Positions 44,675 through 53,090 of a stretch of 64,000 nucleotides of DNA are shown piece after piece. Below the pieces are notes generated by a model. That model ran no database searches and had not been told where the DNA came from. It saw only the letters and a program-made list of their open reading frames with translations. A program made the translations under genes and the position numbers. This DNA is from Sediminibacterium magnilacihabitans (GTDB taxonomy: Bacteria > Bacteroidota > Bacteroidia > Chitinophagales > Chitinophagaceae), in contig PVEQ01000018.1 of the NCBI GenBank assembly GCA_002973575.1, positions 1 to 64,000 on the forward strand. The letters are read 5' to 3'. Within the stretch, counting starts at the first letter, position 1. Each line of letters starts with the position of its first letter.

Positions 44675-46684
44675 TTATTTATTACGGGATGCCATAAGTA
44701 ATGAAGGAAAAGATATTCCAGCCCCATATTGGTACAGGGGATTTTTTGAATCCATTGGAACATCTTCTTTTTGCATACGAACCGCTTGCATGGACGAAGG
44801 CATTTCAAAAGGAAGCTTACCAGTTGGATTGAACTTTCCAAAAATTATATCGAACAAAGCTTCGTCCGTTGCCCCAAAGTCTACCAATAAACCCTTGGCG
44901 CGGTCAGCTATTTCCGGTATTACTGCAGGCCGGTCCATAAAAACATCTACAATGGCAGGCTTTTGGGTAATGATACCAAGAATATGTTTCTTCTGCTGTT
45001 CCGTAAAGTCGAGCCGCCCTTGGTGATAAAAGCGCTCCATTACAAATTTCTTTCTTACGTCGAATGGTGTTTGAAGGCGCATGATCACATAGTCCGCATC
45101 TTCCACCTTCTTCACCACCACAGCATATTTCGAAGCAACAATAGGATCAATGTTTTCTACATAAACGCGCGTTTGCCTTGTTAAAGGCATGCTTGGAGTG
45201 TTATTCACAACATCGTTCTTCAATAACACAATGGATTTACGCTGAGCCAGCTCTCCCTTCTGTACAAACTCAGGCTTACCTACAATTTTATTGACTTTGC
45301 TGATATCCACATATGGATCGTCAAACAGGCCTAGAATAAACTTCTCACGCAATATCCTTTTTACCGATTGATCAATCCTGCTTTCAGAAATCAGGCCTTT
45401 TTTAACCAATTCCACTATCAATTCGGGTGTGTCTTCTCCGCCAAACTGGTCGCAGCCAGATTCAATAAGCCTTTGCACTTTTTCAATCGGAGAGAGATTC
45501 TCTACCCCCCAACTCTTGGGCGGATCCAACGGAATACCGAAGAGTTTATATTGGTTAATAAGGTTCCAATCAGTGCAAATGATCCCATCGTACCGAAGTT
45601 TCTCTCGAAGCAATCCCGTAATAATTTCTTTGTTAAATGCAAAACCAACAGATTGCGATGTGATTCCTTTGGGAATAGCGTAATAGGGCATAATTTCAGC
45701 TGTTCCTGCCGGCAATGCTCCCTTGACAAACGGAAGCAGGTGATAGTCAAATTTTCCGCCTGGATATACTTCTGTCTTCCCGTATGGGAAATGCGAGTCC
45801 TCGCCATTTTCGTGAGGACCGCCGCCAGGAAAATGTTTTGTCATACAGGCGACGCTGTTTGCCCCCAGATGATCTCCCTGAAAACCGAGTATATAAGCAC
45901 GTGTCATTGCGGCTGATAGTTCTGCATCTTCGCCAAACGTATTGGATATTTTGTGCCACCGGGGTTCAGTAGCCAGATCAGCCATTGGGCTTAACGCCAG
46001 GCGAATGCCCAATGCCATGTATTCCTGTCTTGCTATTTCGCCGAATTCTCTGACCAAAACTGTGTCCCTTGTTGCCGCCATACCCAAGCCAAAAGGCCAG
46101 TGTGAGAATTCGTTCATAAAAGGACTCATTCCAGGATAATAAATAGCACCATGCATAGGGTTTGCTGAAATTGTTACTGGAATCCCAAGCCTTGTACGTT
46201 CCGCCATTTTCTGAATATTATTGTTCCATTTTGCTATATTGTATGCAGAGGCTGCAGGATAAATATCGAAATGACTCATTTTTAACCGGACAATATATTC
46301 ACTGTTACTCTTCAAAAACCATGAAAAAGGATCTTTAAGAGTTGGCATTTCAGCAAAAGATCCGTCTTTTGCAATACCGATCTGATTAATAAACATGGCA
46401 CCGGCTTTCTCCTCTATCGTCATCTGCTTTAGTAGATCGTTTACCCGTTCATCAACTGCTCTGCGCTTATCCTCATAGGGATCAAGTCTCCCGTTCTTGT
46501 TTAAATCACGAAAAATGAAGTCACCAGTATGTAACGCAGGCGCCTCTTTGTGCAACAATGCCATATTAAAAGAGGAGTCTAAATGCTTTTTTAATACGAA
46601 GGCATAAGCCAGTACAACAGATATGCCTATTATACCCAAAATACAAAATACTATGGTCTTAAGTATTCGTTTCATGCTAAACAA
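44675..46684 (-). CDS. Exported GH3-family glycoside hydrolase
   Basis: This 669-aa protein starts with a signal anchor or signal peptide (ILKTIVFCILGIIGISVVLA). An EF-hand-like calcium loop (Asp60-Glu71, DLNKNGRLDPYE) follows, then the GH3 TIM barrel: KHFPGGGPHENGEDSHFPYG near 283 and ICTDWNLI with the likely nucleophile Asp372. A C-terminal GH3 alpha/beta-sandwich domain follows (~480-660). It acts outside the inner membrane, probably as a beta-glucosidase-type exo-enzyme. In clusters that also carry a glycosyltransferase, such enzymes can remove a protective sugar after export (OleD/OleR-like logic). That role is inference; catabolism of a glycan is the alternative. Confidence 0.88.
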   Translation of the reverse strand: MFSMKRILKTIVFCILGIIGISVVLAYAFVLKKHLDSSFNMALLHKEAPALHTGDFIFRDLNKNGRLDPYEDKRRAVDERVNDLLKQMTIEEKAGAMFINQIGIAKDGSFAEMPTLKDPFSWFLKSNSEYIVRLKMSHFDIYPAASAYNIAKWNNNIQKMAERTRLGIPVTISANPMHGAIYYPGMSPFMNEFSHWPFGLGMAATRDTVLVREFGEIARQEYMALGIRLALSPMADLATEPRWHKISNTFGEDAELSAAMTRAYILGFQGDHLGANSVACMTKHFPGGGPHENGEDSHFPYGKTEVYPGGKFDYHLLPFVKGALPAGTAEIMPYYAIPKGITSQSVGFAFNKEIITGLLREKLRYDGIICTDWNLINQYKLFGIPLDPPKSWGVENLSPIEKVQRLIESGCDQFGGEDTPELIVELVKKGLISESRIDQSVKRILREKFILGLFDDPYVDISKVNKIVGKPEFVQKGELAQRKSIVLLKNDVVNNTPSMPLTRQTRVYVENIDPIVASKYAVVVKKVEDADYVIMRLQTPFDVRKKFVMERFYHQGRLDFTEQQKKHILGIITQKPAIVDVFMDRPAVIPEIADRAKGLLVDFGATDEALFDIIFGKFNPTGKLPFEMPSSMQAVRMQKEDVPMDSKNPLYQYGAGISFPSLLMASRNK

Positions 46685-46762
46685 TTTATTGAGTAGTTAT
46701 TTATACAATACAAGCGTTTATAGGATTCATAAAAGTCAAAGACCCAGAGCAACCAGCTAGTG

Positions 46763-47269
46763 TTAGGTAAGAATTAGTGAAATAGACGGGATATCAGCAA
46801 ATATTACCCTATTCAATAGATTCACTCTTACGCAGACCACCTTTCTATTACTAACTTTATGTATTTCACCCTTTAATCCGCATAAAGGGCCATTAGCAAT
46901 AGTAATCTTCTGACCTAAAGAAAGTGTGCCGCTAAAAATACTGAGGTTGCTTCCATTACATGTGATCAAGCGAATATTATTAATAACATTTTCTGAAATG
47001 GTCGCAAATTCATTACCAAATTTGACGAACATACATACTCCTTCTATACTCTTTACTCTGTAGAAAGTAGCAATGTCCTCGATAAGTACAAAGATGTACG
47101 AAGGGAAAAGTGGCCTGTCGGTGATTTTTTTTCGATCGTGCCATTGACACACCACTTTCTCTTTAGGCAGCAAATACGCGGTTCCCTCTTCACTTAACTG
47201 ATTAGCTACTTTATTTTCTTGTTTCGCCTTAGTGTAAATAACGTACCAGGCCGGAATGAATTTTTTCAT
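46763..47269 (-). CDS. UpxY/RfaH/LoaP-like NusG-family antiterminator
   Basis: This 168-aa specialised NusG paralogue has an N-terminal NGN domain (AWYVIYTKAKQENKVANQL, residues 7-25; RPLFPSYIFVLIE near 52-64) and a C-terminal KOW domain (GQKITIANGPLCGLKGEIHK near 118-136). Relatives load on RNA polymerase at specific leader elements and carry transcription through long polysaccharide or polyketide operons. It is the first gene of a minus-strand operon of about 42 kb. The repeats just upstream look like its recruitment sites. It is 78 bp from the GH3 gene. Confidence 0.9.
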   Translation of the reverse strand: MKKFIPAWYVIYTKAKQENKVANQLSEEGTAYLLPKEKVVCQWHDRKKITDRPLFPSYIFVLIEDIATFYRVKSIEGVCMFVKFGNEFATISENVINNIRLITCNGSNLSIFSGTLSLGQKITIANGPLCGLKGEIHKVSNRKVVCVRVNLLNRVIFADIPSISLILT

Positions 47270-47298
47270 TACATTAAGGTTTGGCTAGGGAAAAATTC

Positions 47299-47504
47299 CA
47301 GTACGCATAGCTGTCGCTACAGTTACTAACAATACTTGTACACTGTGTTTATTTGTGGAAAGAGTCAGAAACTGATACAGCACATATAACTGTCACTGCA
47401 GCTATTAATAACATTTGCTACAATGTACCTTTTTAAAAGGGGGGAGTTGATACAGCACGTATAGCTATCGCTACAGCTACTAACAATACTTGCTTGCTGT
47501 GTTT
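47299..47504 (-). repeat. Three-copy leader repeat with ops-like hairpins
   Basis: Three imperfect copies of a ~50-bp unit start at 47299, 47378 and 47453 (spacing 79 and 75). On the transcribed (minus) strand each can form a hairpin with a 5-bp stem and a six-base loop. The stem/loop/stem positions and sequences are 47324-47309 AACTG-TAGCGA-CAGCT, 47403-47388 AGCTG-CAGTGA-CAGTT, and 47478-47463 AGCTG-TAGCGA-TAGCT. Stem changes are partly compensated by G-U pairs. Two copies contain GTAGCG, the core of the E. coli RfaH ops element GGCGGTAGCGTG. They lie 30-235 bp before the antiterminator gene. Confidence 0.8.
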
Positions 47505-48016
47505 AGATCGTAGCTAACAGGGTTCTTTATAAAGGATTTGGATTTATTCGCCGCAACAAAGAATATACGGACAGGAAATACAATAATGTATTATTTAAAT
47601 AATATATATCTATTCCTACGATTCAAAATATTCAACACGCTATTAAAGCTTTCTTTCAATCTTTTTAAATGTCTCTTTTATTGAATGTTTTATTCGGTAA
47701 TACACACTCTTCAATCTACTTCCTTTTAATCTTCGCTTTCTTACGCATTGAAAAACAGCTATGATTTAAAGGCTTGTAATGATAATCCAAATTTAAAGAG
47801 ATTAGCTGTTAAAAAAACTCAAGAGGGTGGATTATCACCCTCACGTAAGAAAAATAAAAATTGGCAACTCACTTAAAGAATTATTTTTTAACTTGTAATA
47901 CGGCTTGAGTAAGTCATAATTTGCCTGACCGAATCAAGTTCCCCCACACAAAGTCTATCTAATGTTAATGCACACCTTTCTTTTGAAGAGGAGGGGGAAA
48001 AATTGTATTTGAGAGG
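47505..48016. other. AT-rich divergent intergenic region
   Basis: This ~510-bp stretch separates the minus-strand cluster leader from the plus-strand response regulator. It contains a candidate minus-strand -7 box TAAATTTG (47795-47788) with a possible TTG at 47822-47820, but the 24-bp spacing is too long for a good Bacteroidota promoter. It also contains a hairpin with a T7 run, listed separately. No gene is seen. Promoters for both sides must lie here or in the repeat region. Confidence 0.5.
47811..47842 (-). terminator. Hairpin plus T-run upstream of cluster leader
   Basis: On the minus strand GAGGGTG-ATAATC-CACCCTC (47842-47823) is a perfect 7-bp stem, followed by TTGAG and T7. It looks like an intrinsic terminator pointing toward the cluster. 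No minus-strand gene precedes it, so it may be an attenuator in the 5' leader or an insulator. Confidence 0.5.
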
Positions 48017-48658
48017 ATGGTAAAGTTGGCAATTTGTGACGATCACATGTTATTCAACGATGGGCTAGCAAAGATAGTTCAGGAAATAGAAAATTGCCAA
48101 GTAATTAGTACAGCATTCCAAGGAGCTGAATTAATCGAAAAAATAAGAAATAAGAAGATACCGGATATTGTCCTACTTGATATCCACATGCCGCCTGGTA
48201 TCAATGGTTATCAAGTAGTAAAATACTGCAAGGAACATTTCCCATCCATCAAATTTATAGCTCTTACATTTTTTATCGATTCCGAAGCAATATTGGGAAT
48301 GATAAAGGTTGGCGCTAATGGCTTTATTTCAAAAGGTGCTTCGAAAGAGATTCTAATCAAAGCCATAAGCGAAGTTTCAAGAGGAAATTTTTTCTTGGAC
48401 CCTAACATTGATAAAAGCCTTTTACCTGCGTCTTTGTCATCAGATTCGCAAAAACATGGTATCGATTCCTTAACTCATCGCGAATTAGACCTAGTCAAGT
48501 TAATGTGTACCGACAAACCATACAAACAAATCGCGAATGAATTAAAAATTTCACCAAATACTGTTGAAAATATTCGTATCAGAATTTTTAAAAAAATAGG
48601 AGCAAAAACCAGAACGGAGGCTGCTCTGTTTTTTTCTAAAACCGGGCTTCTGGGTTGA
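48017..48658 (+). CDS. NarL/LuxR-family response regulator
   Basis: This 213-aa protein has a receiver domain with Asp8 and Asp9, phospho-acceptor Asp55 (VLLDIHMPPG) and Lys106 (FISKGAS), and a C-terminal LuxR-type HTH (~150-213: LTHRELDLVKLM, then YKQIANELKISPNTVENIRI). No histidine kinase is beside it, so its partner is elsewhere. It is divergent from the biosynthetic operon and shares the intergenic region, which makes it a candidate regulator of the cluster; this is inferred from position only. Confidence 0.9.
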   Translation: MVKLAICDDHMLFNDGLAKIVQEIENCQVISTAFQGAELIEKIRNKKIPDIVLLDIHMPPGINGYQVVKYCKEHFPSIKFIALTFFIDSEAILGMIKVGANGFISKGASKEILIKAISEVSRGNFFLDPNIDKSLLPASLSSDSQKHGIDSLTHRELDLVKLMCTDKPYKQIANELKISPNTVENIRIRIFKKIGAKTRTEAALFFSKTGLLG

Positions 48659-48714
48659 CCCTTAAAGCGGCCTGTCGTTAATTAAGAATTGTCAACGATA
48701 TCTGCTGTATTGAA

Positions 48715-48969
48715 TTATATCACCTTTCCGCTATTACGGATGATATATGCCGCATCAATCAGCTTTTCCATTCTTTCATACAAATCCGTAATCATTGCTT
48801 TTTCTTCCATTTCAAGTGATGTACTAAAATTTTTGCAGAATGTACTTTTAATCCATACCCACAACAGCTCTTTTATCTTTGAGTGAGGATATGAACAAAA
48901 AAAGTCTGATAGAACTATATAGGGGTTCTGAATCTCTTCTTCGGACAACTTGTATTTATAAGCGTTCAT
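48715..48969 (-). CDS. Small uncharacterised protein, member 1 of a local family
   Basis: This 84-aa protein begins MNAYKYKLSEEEIQNPYIVL and continues with a helical DFFCSYPHSKIKELLWVWI segment, ending in an acidic helix (ITDLYERMEKLIDAAYII). I recognise no named family. A truncated copy lies at 49642-49809, and a diverged full-length relative at 59855-60115 shares the LS-EE-xxP-xIVxSxxF pattern and the final YE-x2-E-x-L-x-AA-xI helix. It is divergent from the XRE gene at 49153, and the pair may be a unit. Function unknown. Confidence 0.6.
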   Translation of the reverse strand: MNAYKYKLSEEEIQNPYIVLSDFFCSYPHSKIKELLWVWIKSTFCKNFSTSLEMEEKAMITDLYERMEKLIDAAYIIRNSGKVI

Positions 48970-49152
48970 TGTGATTGACTTTTTTGGTTGACAAACCTAT
49001 TGAAGGGAAGCCAACAAAGATCAGGTATAAATACCTGATCTTTGTATCATGCCGTAATTTGTTATTTTCCGTTGTATTCGTAAAAAATTACCCGCAAGTG
49101 ATTGATCGGAACAATCACTTGACCTACATTGGTCCGGCATAAACAAAGAAAA

Positions 49153-49383
49153 ATGGAAAAAGATAAAATTGACCTTTATGTAATCGAGAAAGTCAAAAAG
49201 AGAAGACTCAAAATGGGTATATCCCAAGCAGGCCTAGCCGATGCGTTGGGCATGTCAGTCGGTTTTATAGGGAAAATTGAATGCTCCAACTACCCTACCC
49301 ATTACAACCTCAAGCATCTGAACGACATCGCAAAAGTGCTGAAATGCAGTCCACAGGATTTCTTCTCCAAGAAACCGTTATGA
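49153..49383 (+). CDS. XRE-family HTH regulator
   Basis: This protein has 76 aa from the chosen ATG (MEKDKIDLYVIEKVKKRR); an upstream in-frame start at 49129 would add eight residues but reads through the likely ribosome-binding region. The HTH is MGISQAGLADALGMSVGFIG, then KIE, and the protein ends PQDFFSKKPL. It is divergent from the small gene 48715-48969, with 183 bp between the starts that is conserved in the second copy, so this interval probably holds an autoregulated promoter/operator. Confidence 0.75.
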   Translation: MEKDKIDLYVIEKVKKRRLKMGISQAGLADALGMSVGFIGKIECSNYPTHYNLKHLNDIAKVLKCSPQDFFSKKPL

Positions 49384-49641
49384 CTTGGCGGATCTAAAGC
49401 CGGCACCACCAACATATCTTAGAAAACTCTAAATAACCGTGAGAAGAATTGTCAGGCAATGCTGTAAATGCCGGCATCACCTGAGGGGTATAAGACCAAG
49501 CATGTACGGATGATTTTAGGGTGCTCTATAAATAAGCTTGTTTTGTAAGCACCCCGATTCTCGAATAGTTTTTCTGTGAAGAATATAATTGATGTACTCG
49601 ATTTTGTACCTTACCTGCATAATCCGATTGCTTTGACCACT

Positions 49642-49809
49642 CTATTCCGATTCTAACGATGTATTGAAATTTCCGCAGAATGTACTTTTCGTCCACTCCC
49701 TTAACAGCTCCTTTATCTTTGAGTGAGGAAACGAACAAAACAGGTCTGAAAGAACGAGATGGGAGTTCTGAATTTCTTCTGTTGACAGGTTGTATTTACC
49801 AGCGTTCAT
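49642..49809 (-). pseudogene. Truncated copy of the 48715-48969 small gene
   Basis: It begins MNAGKYNLSTEEIQNSHLVL and follows copy 1 for about 50 residues to FNTSLES, then stops; the C-terminal helix of about 30 residues is missing. The break coincides with the left edge of the duplicated unit. The start used here matches copy 1 (49809). Confidence 0.7.
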
Positions 49810-49991
49810 TGTGATTGACATTTTAGCTGACAAATATATTCAAAGAGAAGCCACCCAAGATTAGGTATAAATACCTGGTTTTACATCATGCCGTCATTTG
49901 TTGTTTTCCATCATATTCTTAAAAGCTTACCCACAAGTGATTGATTGGAACAATCACTTGACCTACATTAGTCTGGCATAAACAAAGAAAA

Positions 49992-50147
49992 ATGGAAAAA
50001 GACAAAATTGATCTTTATGTAATCGAGAAAGTCAAAAAGAGAAGGCTCGAAATGGGTATATCCCAAGCGGGTCTGGCCGATGCATTGGGCATGTCAGTCG
50101 GTTTTATTGGGAAAATCGAAAGCCCCAACTACCCTACTCATTACTGA
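49992..50147 (+). pseudogene. Truncated copy of the XRE regulator
   Basis: This is nearly identical to the 49153 gene for 51 residues (MEKDKIDLYVIEKVKKRRLE, with ISQAGLADALGMSVGFIGKI intact). It then reads PNYPTHY and stops at the edge of the duplicated unit. The helix-turn-helix is complete but the C-terminal DFF helix is missing. Confidence 0.75.
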
Positions 50148-50697
50148 CACTCAATCAAGTTGGGTAATTACTAGCCCTAGAAATTTTATCGACTTTTCCA
50201 AATATGGCTTATCTCTTGAATTCAAGTATTCTAAATTAAAATGGGTGGATCATTATAGTGGAATCTTCTTGTACAATTCGTATATTCAGTCCCACTTTCC
50301 ATTAGTGGAAAATACCAACAAGTGGGGTAGTTACTTATCGTCAAATAATACATTCTTCCTTAAATATGACAAAACGATTGCTTCAATTCTTAACGTTTGG
50401 TACCAATTGCCAGAATTAACGCAGATGGGCATAACAAGTTCATATTATAAAATGGATATTGGGGCGTCTTTATCTGTTCCAAAAAAAAATATGCAAATCA
50501 CCCTTGTTTTGAACGATGCCTTCCGAAGCAGCGCAAATTCAATCAGTACCATTGTCGCCGGAATTAAGCAGACATACTATACTTTTCAATTAAATCGATT
50601 TTTACAACTGTCAGTGAAATATCATTTAGGAGGGAAATCGAGGCCTAAACTCGATGATAGAAAAAATATTAGCGAAGAAAAAGAAAGAGTCAAATGA
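50148..50697 (+). pseudogene. C-terminal fragment of a TonB-dependent receptor barrel
   Basis: About 180 residues of beta-barrel remain, ending in GIKQTYYTFQLNRFLQLSVK and YHLGGKSR, the usual C-terminal strands of the OMP_b-brl_3 family. The KKNMQITLVLNDAF segment corresponds to the FKNKLTLTLNVNDIF region of intact proteins. The signal, plug and most barrel strands are absent, and the 5' end abuts the duplicated unit. The open frame extends left only by chance through the XRE copy. Confidence 0.7.
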
Positions 50698-50827
50698 CAT
50701 CAATAGTATACTCAAAAAAGTATTTAGCTCATCCTATGACTCATCTCTCCTTTATCAATGAATACCCATCCAATCTTTTAAAATTTATTCCATTCTAATT
50801 ACCGACATTACACAAATATTTGCGCCA

Positions 50828-52054
50828 ATGAAAAATGAAATTATTAAAAGGTCTGTCGTACGATATATTAATTCAGAAAATCGAGAAATTAAATTCAACA
50901 ACGGTAAAGGATGTTATGTATACACTGACCATGGGCAAAAATATTCAGATTTTGTGCTAGGTTATGGGCCGGTGGTGCTAGGACACTCGAATGAACAATT
51001 CAATGAAAGAATTTTAACATTGCTCCCCGAAGGAATTCATTTTCCGGGATTCAGTGTTCATCATGATGCATACCTTAAAGCGTTGTTTCATAATATGAAG
51101 GTAACAGACGACTTATTGACAATTTTTATGAAGACGTCTTCAGAGTCTAATACAGGGGCAATGCGTATCGCCGCTGAAGCGACTAAACGAAAAGGAGTCA
51201 TTAGATGTGGTTTCACTGGATGGCACGATGCTCAATATGCCAGTTCAGTTCCTTGGCATTTTCCACCCGCATTCAGAAATACTGTTAGAAACATCGGGAA
51301 CATGAGAGGCATCAGTAACGAAGAAGAGGTTTTTAACTGGGATACCTTGCAGACTACCCAACTTGAAGAACTGCTGAAATTGAAAAGTCATCAGATTTCT
51401 TCTCTGATCTTTGATTCGTATCAATTGTCTTTTATTACTGAAGACGATTTAAGACAGGCAATCTGCCTTTGCCGCAAATACGATATTCTAATCATTTTAG
51501 ACGAAACTAAGTCTGCAGGTCGAGTAGGACCTCTTGGTTGTTTAGGTCAGGAAACTGAACTATGGGACATGCTAGTGACTGGAAAGGCAATTGCCAACGG
51601 CGCGCCGTTAAGTTTGCTGATAGTAAAAGAGCATCTACGCGAGGCCACCATAAAAGCGCAAGTTGGTGGCACGCATTCGAAGGAAGTTATGTCAATATAC
51701 TGTGCATTAACCACCTTGGAAATAATGAATGAATCTAACGGATATGCGACGCTCAGAACCATTGGCGAAAGGACCTCAACAATATTTAATGAAATTGTGC
51801 ATGAGTGTGGGTTGAACGAGCTTATAAAAATGTCTCCCATCCTGGGGGGAGCTTTAGTTGATATCACATTAGCCGATAGGTTATACAATAACCCTCAAAC
51901 ATTGAAATTGCTTCAAACATTTTTTTTAGATAATTCTATCTTGCTTCTGGTTGGTCATCCTTCTTTCATCTCCTTAGCGCATAGCGGAATGGATTGGAAC
52001 GAATGGCGTTCGCAGATATTCAAATCCTTAGCTAAATGGAAAAAAGTGCTTTGA
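50828..52054 (+). CDS. Class III PLP enzyme, GSA-aminomutase-like
   Basis: This 408-aa fold-type I PLP protein resembles glutamate-1-semialdehyde 2,1-aminomutase and class III aminotransferases: KTSSESNTGAMRIAAEAT near 102, LIILDETKSAGRVG with PLP-binding Asp225, MLVTGKAIANGAPLS with Schiff-base Lys253, and GGTHSKE near 280. The genuine HemL would be a housekeeping enzyme; divergence in the active-site loops and the accessory setting suggest a specialised amine transfer or 1,2-amino shift. It is 2.8 kb past the cluster edge on the other strand, so a role in the biosynthesis is possible but unproven. Confidence 0.8.
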   Translation: MKNEIIKRSVVRYINSENREIKFNNGKGCYVYTDHGQKYSDFVLGYGPVVLGHSNEQFNERILTLLPEGIHFPGFSVHHDAYLKALFHNMKVTDDLLTIFMKTSSESNTGAMRIAAEATKRKGVIRCGFTGWHDAQYASSVPWHFPPAFRNTVRNIGNMRGISNEEEVFNWDTLQTTQLEELLKLKSHQISSLIFDSYQLSFITEDDLRQAICLCRKYDILIILDETKSAGRVGPLGCLGQETELWDMLVTGKAIANGAPLSLLIVKEHLREATIKAQVGGTHSKEVMSIYCALTTLEIMNESNGYATLRTIGERTSTIFNEIVHECGLNELIKMSPILGGALVDITLADRLYNNPQTLKLLQTFFLDNSILLLVGHPSFISLAHSGMDWNEWRSQIFKSLAKWKKVL

Positions 52055-52227
52055 AAATGATTAAGCAATGCTATGGCATTCAACGAAATATCGACGAGAA
52101 CGCTGATGGATTTCGGTGTAATTTCATAAAAAACTGATCAACTATAATACAATTCGTGCGAAAGTGTCGGTGTAAATCGTCAGCAAAATCTGGACTGAAA
52201 GTTATCTAAATTTATGGACAGTTTCCA

Positions 52228-52605
52228 TTGTTAACCTTAAACCCAAGAAGTATGGAAACGAATCAAAAACAGTCCACAGAGAACTTCATCAAGGAGGTAC
52301 GTCGTAAAACCCGTAGGCAGTTTACCTCCGAACAAAAGATCCTGATTGTAATGGAAGCTATGCGTGGAGAATTATCTACGGCCGCCATTTGCCGCAAGTA
52401 TGGCATTAACAACAACCTGTTCTACAAATGGAACAAGGAGTTCATGGAAGCCGGCAAGAAACGCTTACACGGGGACAGCGAACGTCAGGCGACTACCGAT
52501 GAAGTAACAGAATTACGTAAGGAAAACCAACGGCTTAAAGAGATGGTGGCCGATCTGATGCTGAAGTATGATTTTGTAAAAAAAAGCTTGTCCATGCTGG
52601 AATAA
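52228..52605 (+). CDS. IS3-family transposase OrfA
   Basis: This 125-aa protein has an HTH_Tnp_1 domain (QFTSEQKILIVMEAMRGELS, then AAICRKYGINNNLFYKWNKE) and a C-terminal leucine-zipper-like coiled coil (TELRKENQRLKEMVADLMLK). An A8G run near its end (about 52578-52586) could be the slippery site for the programmed frameshift used by IS3 elements. It is followed by the truncated OrfB. Confidence 0.88.
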   Translation: MLTLNPRSMETNQKQSTENFIKEVRRKTRRQFTSEQKILIVMEAMRGELSTAAICRKYGINNNLFYKWNKEFMEAGKKRLHGDSERQATTDEVTELRKENQRLKEMVADLMLKYDFVKKSLSMLE

Positions 52606-52625
52606 GCGACAAATACCAAAAGCAT

Positions 52626-53090
52626 ATGCGACTGAATCCATCGGAAAAACTGGAGATCATCCATCTGGTAGAAGGGTCTGATCTTAGCGTAAACAGAACG
52701 CTGCGGCAGCTGGGGATTAATAAGAGTACCTTTTACAACTGGTACCACCTCTATGAACAAAAAGGCCCGGAAGGATTGTATCCCCTGCCAGCCAGTACCC
52801 GTCAGCAATGGAACAGTATCCCGCAGCAGCAAAAGAACCTGGTGGTGGAACTGGCTTTGGAATATCCTGAACTGTCTCCAAGAGAACTGGCCTGCAGGCT
52901 CTGCGATGCCCAGCAGCTATTTATCTCTGAGAGTAGTGTTTACCGCATACTCAAAGCCAAGGGGCTGGTTACCACACCTAATCATATCCTGATGGCGGCA
53001 GGCAATGAGTTTGACCAGAAAACGATGTTTGTTCATCAGATGTGGCAGACCGACTTTACATATTTTAAGATCCTGGGATGGGGTTGGTAG
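52626..53090 (+). pseudogene. Truncated IS3-family transposase OrfB
   Basis: The N-terminal 154 aa remain: an HTH_21-type region (YPELSPRELACRLCDAQQLF, then SESSVYRILKAKGL) and the start of the DDE core (MWQTDFTYFKILGWGW) with the first catalytic Asp. The reading frame then hits TAG where intact proteins continue YYLSTVLDDYS. The rest of the core and the right IS end are missing, so the IS is dead. Confidence 0.85.

Larger units (their letters stand above)
48811..50146. repeat. Tandem duplication of a ~497-bp unit (spacing ~840 bp)
   Basis: Copy 1 (about 48811-49307) and copy 2 (about 49651-50146) each carry the 5' part of the minus-strand small gene, the shared divergent promoter region and the 5' part of the XRE gene. 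Start codons are offset by 840 bp (48969 to 49809) and 839 bp (49153 to 49992). Copy 2 is cut at both ends and its genes are broken. Confidence 0.85.

Noticed and set aside
45368..45972. Plus-strand ORFs up to 182 aa opposite the GH3 gene
   Set aside because: Antisense shadows of a gene with clear catalytic motifs.
47299..47504. CRISPR-like array
   Set aside because: Only three imperfect copies, unit about 50 bp with 25-bp gaps, no cas genes, and homology extends through most of the unit. The hairpin/antiterminator reading fits better.
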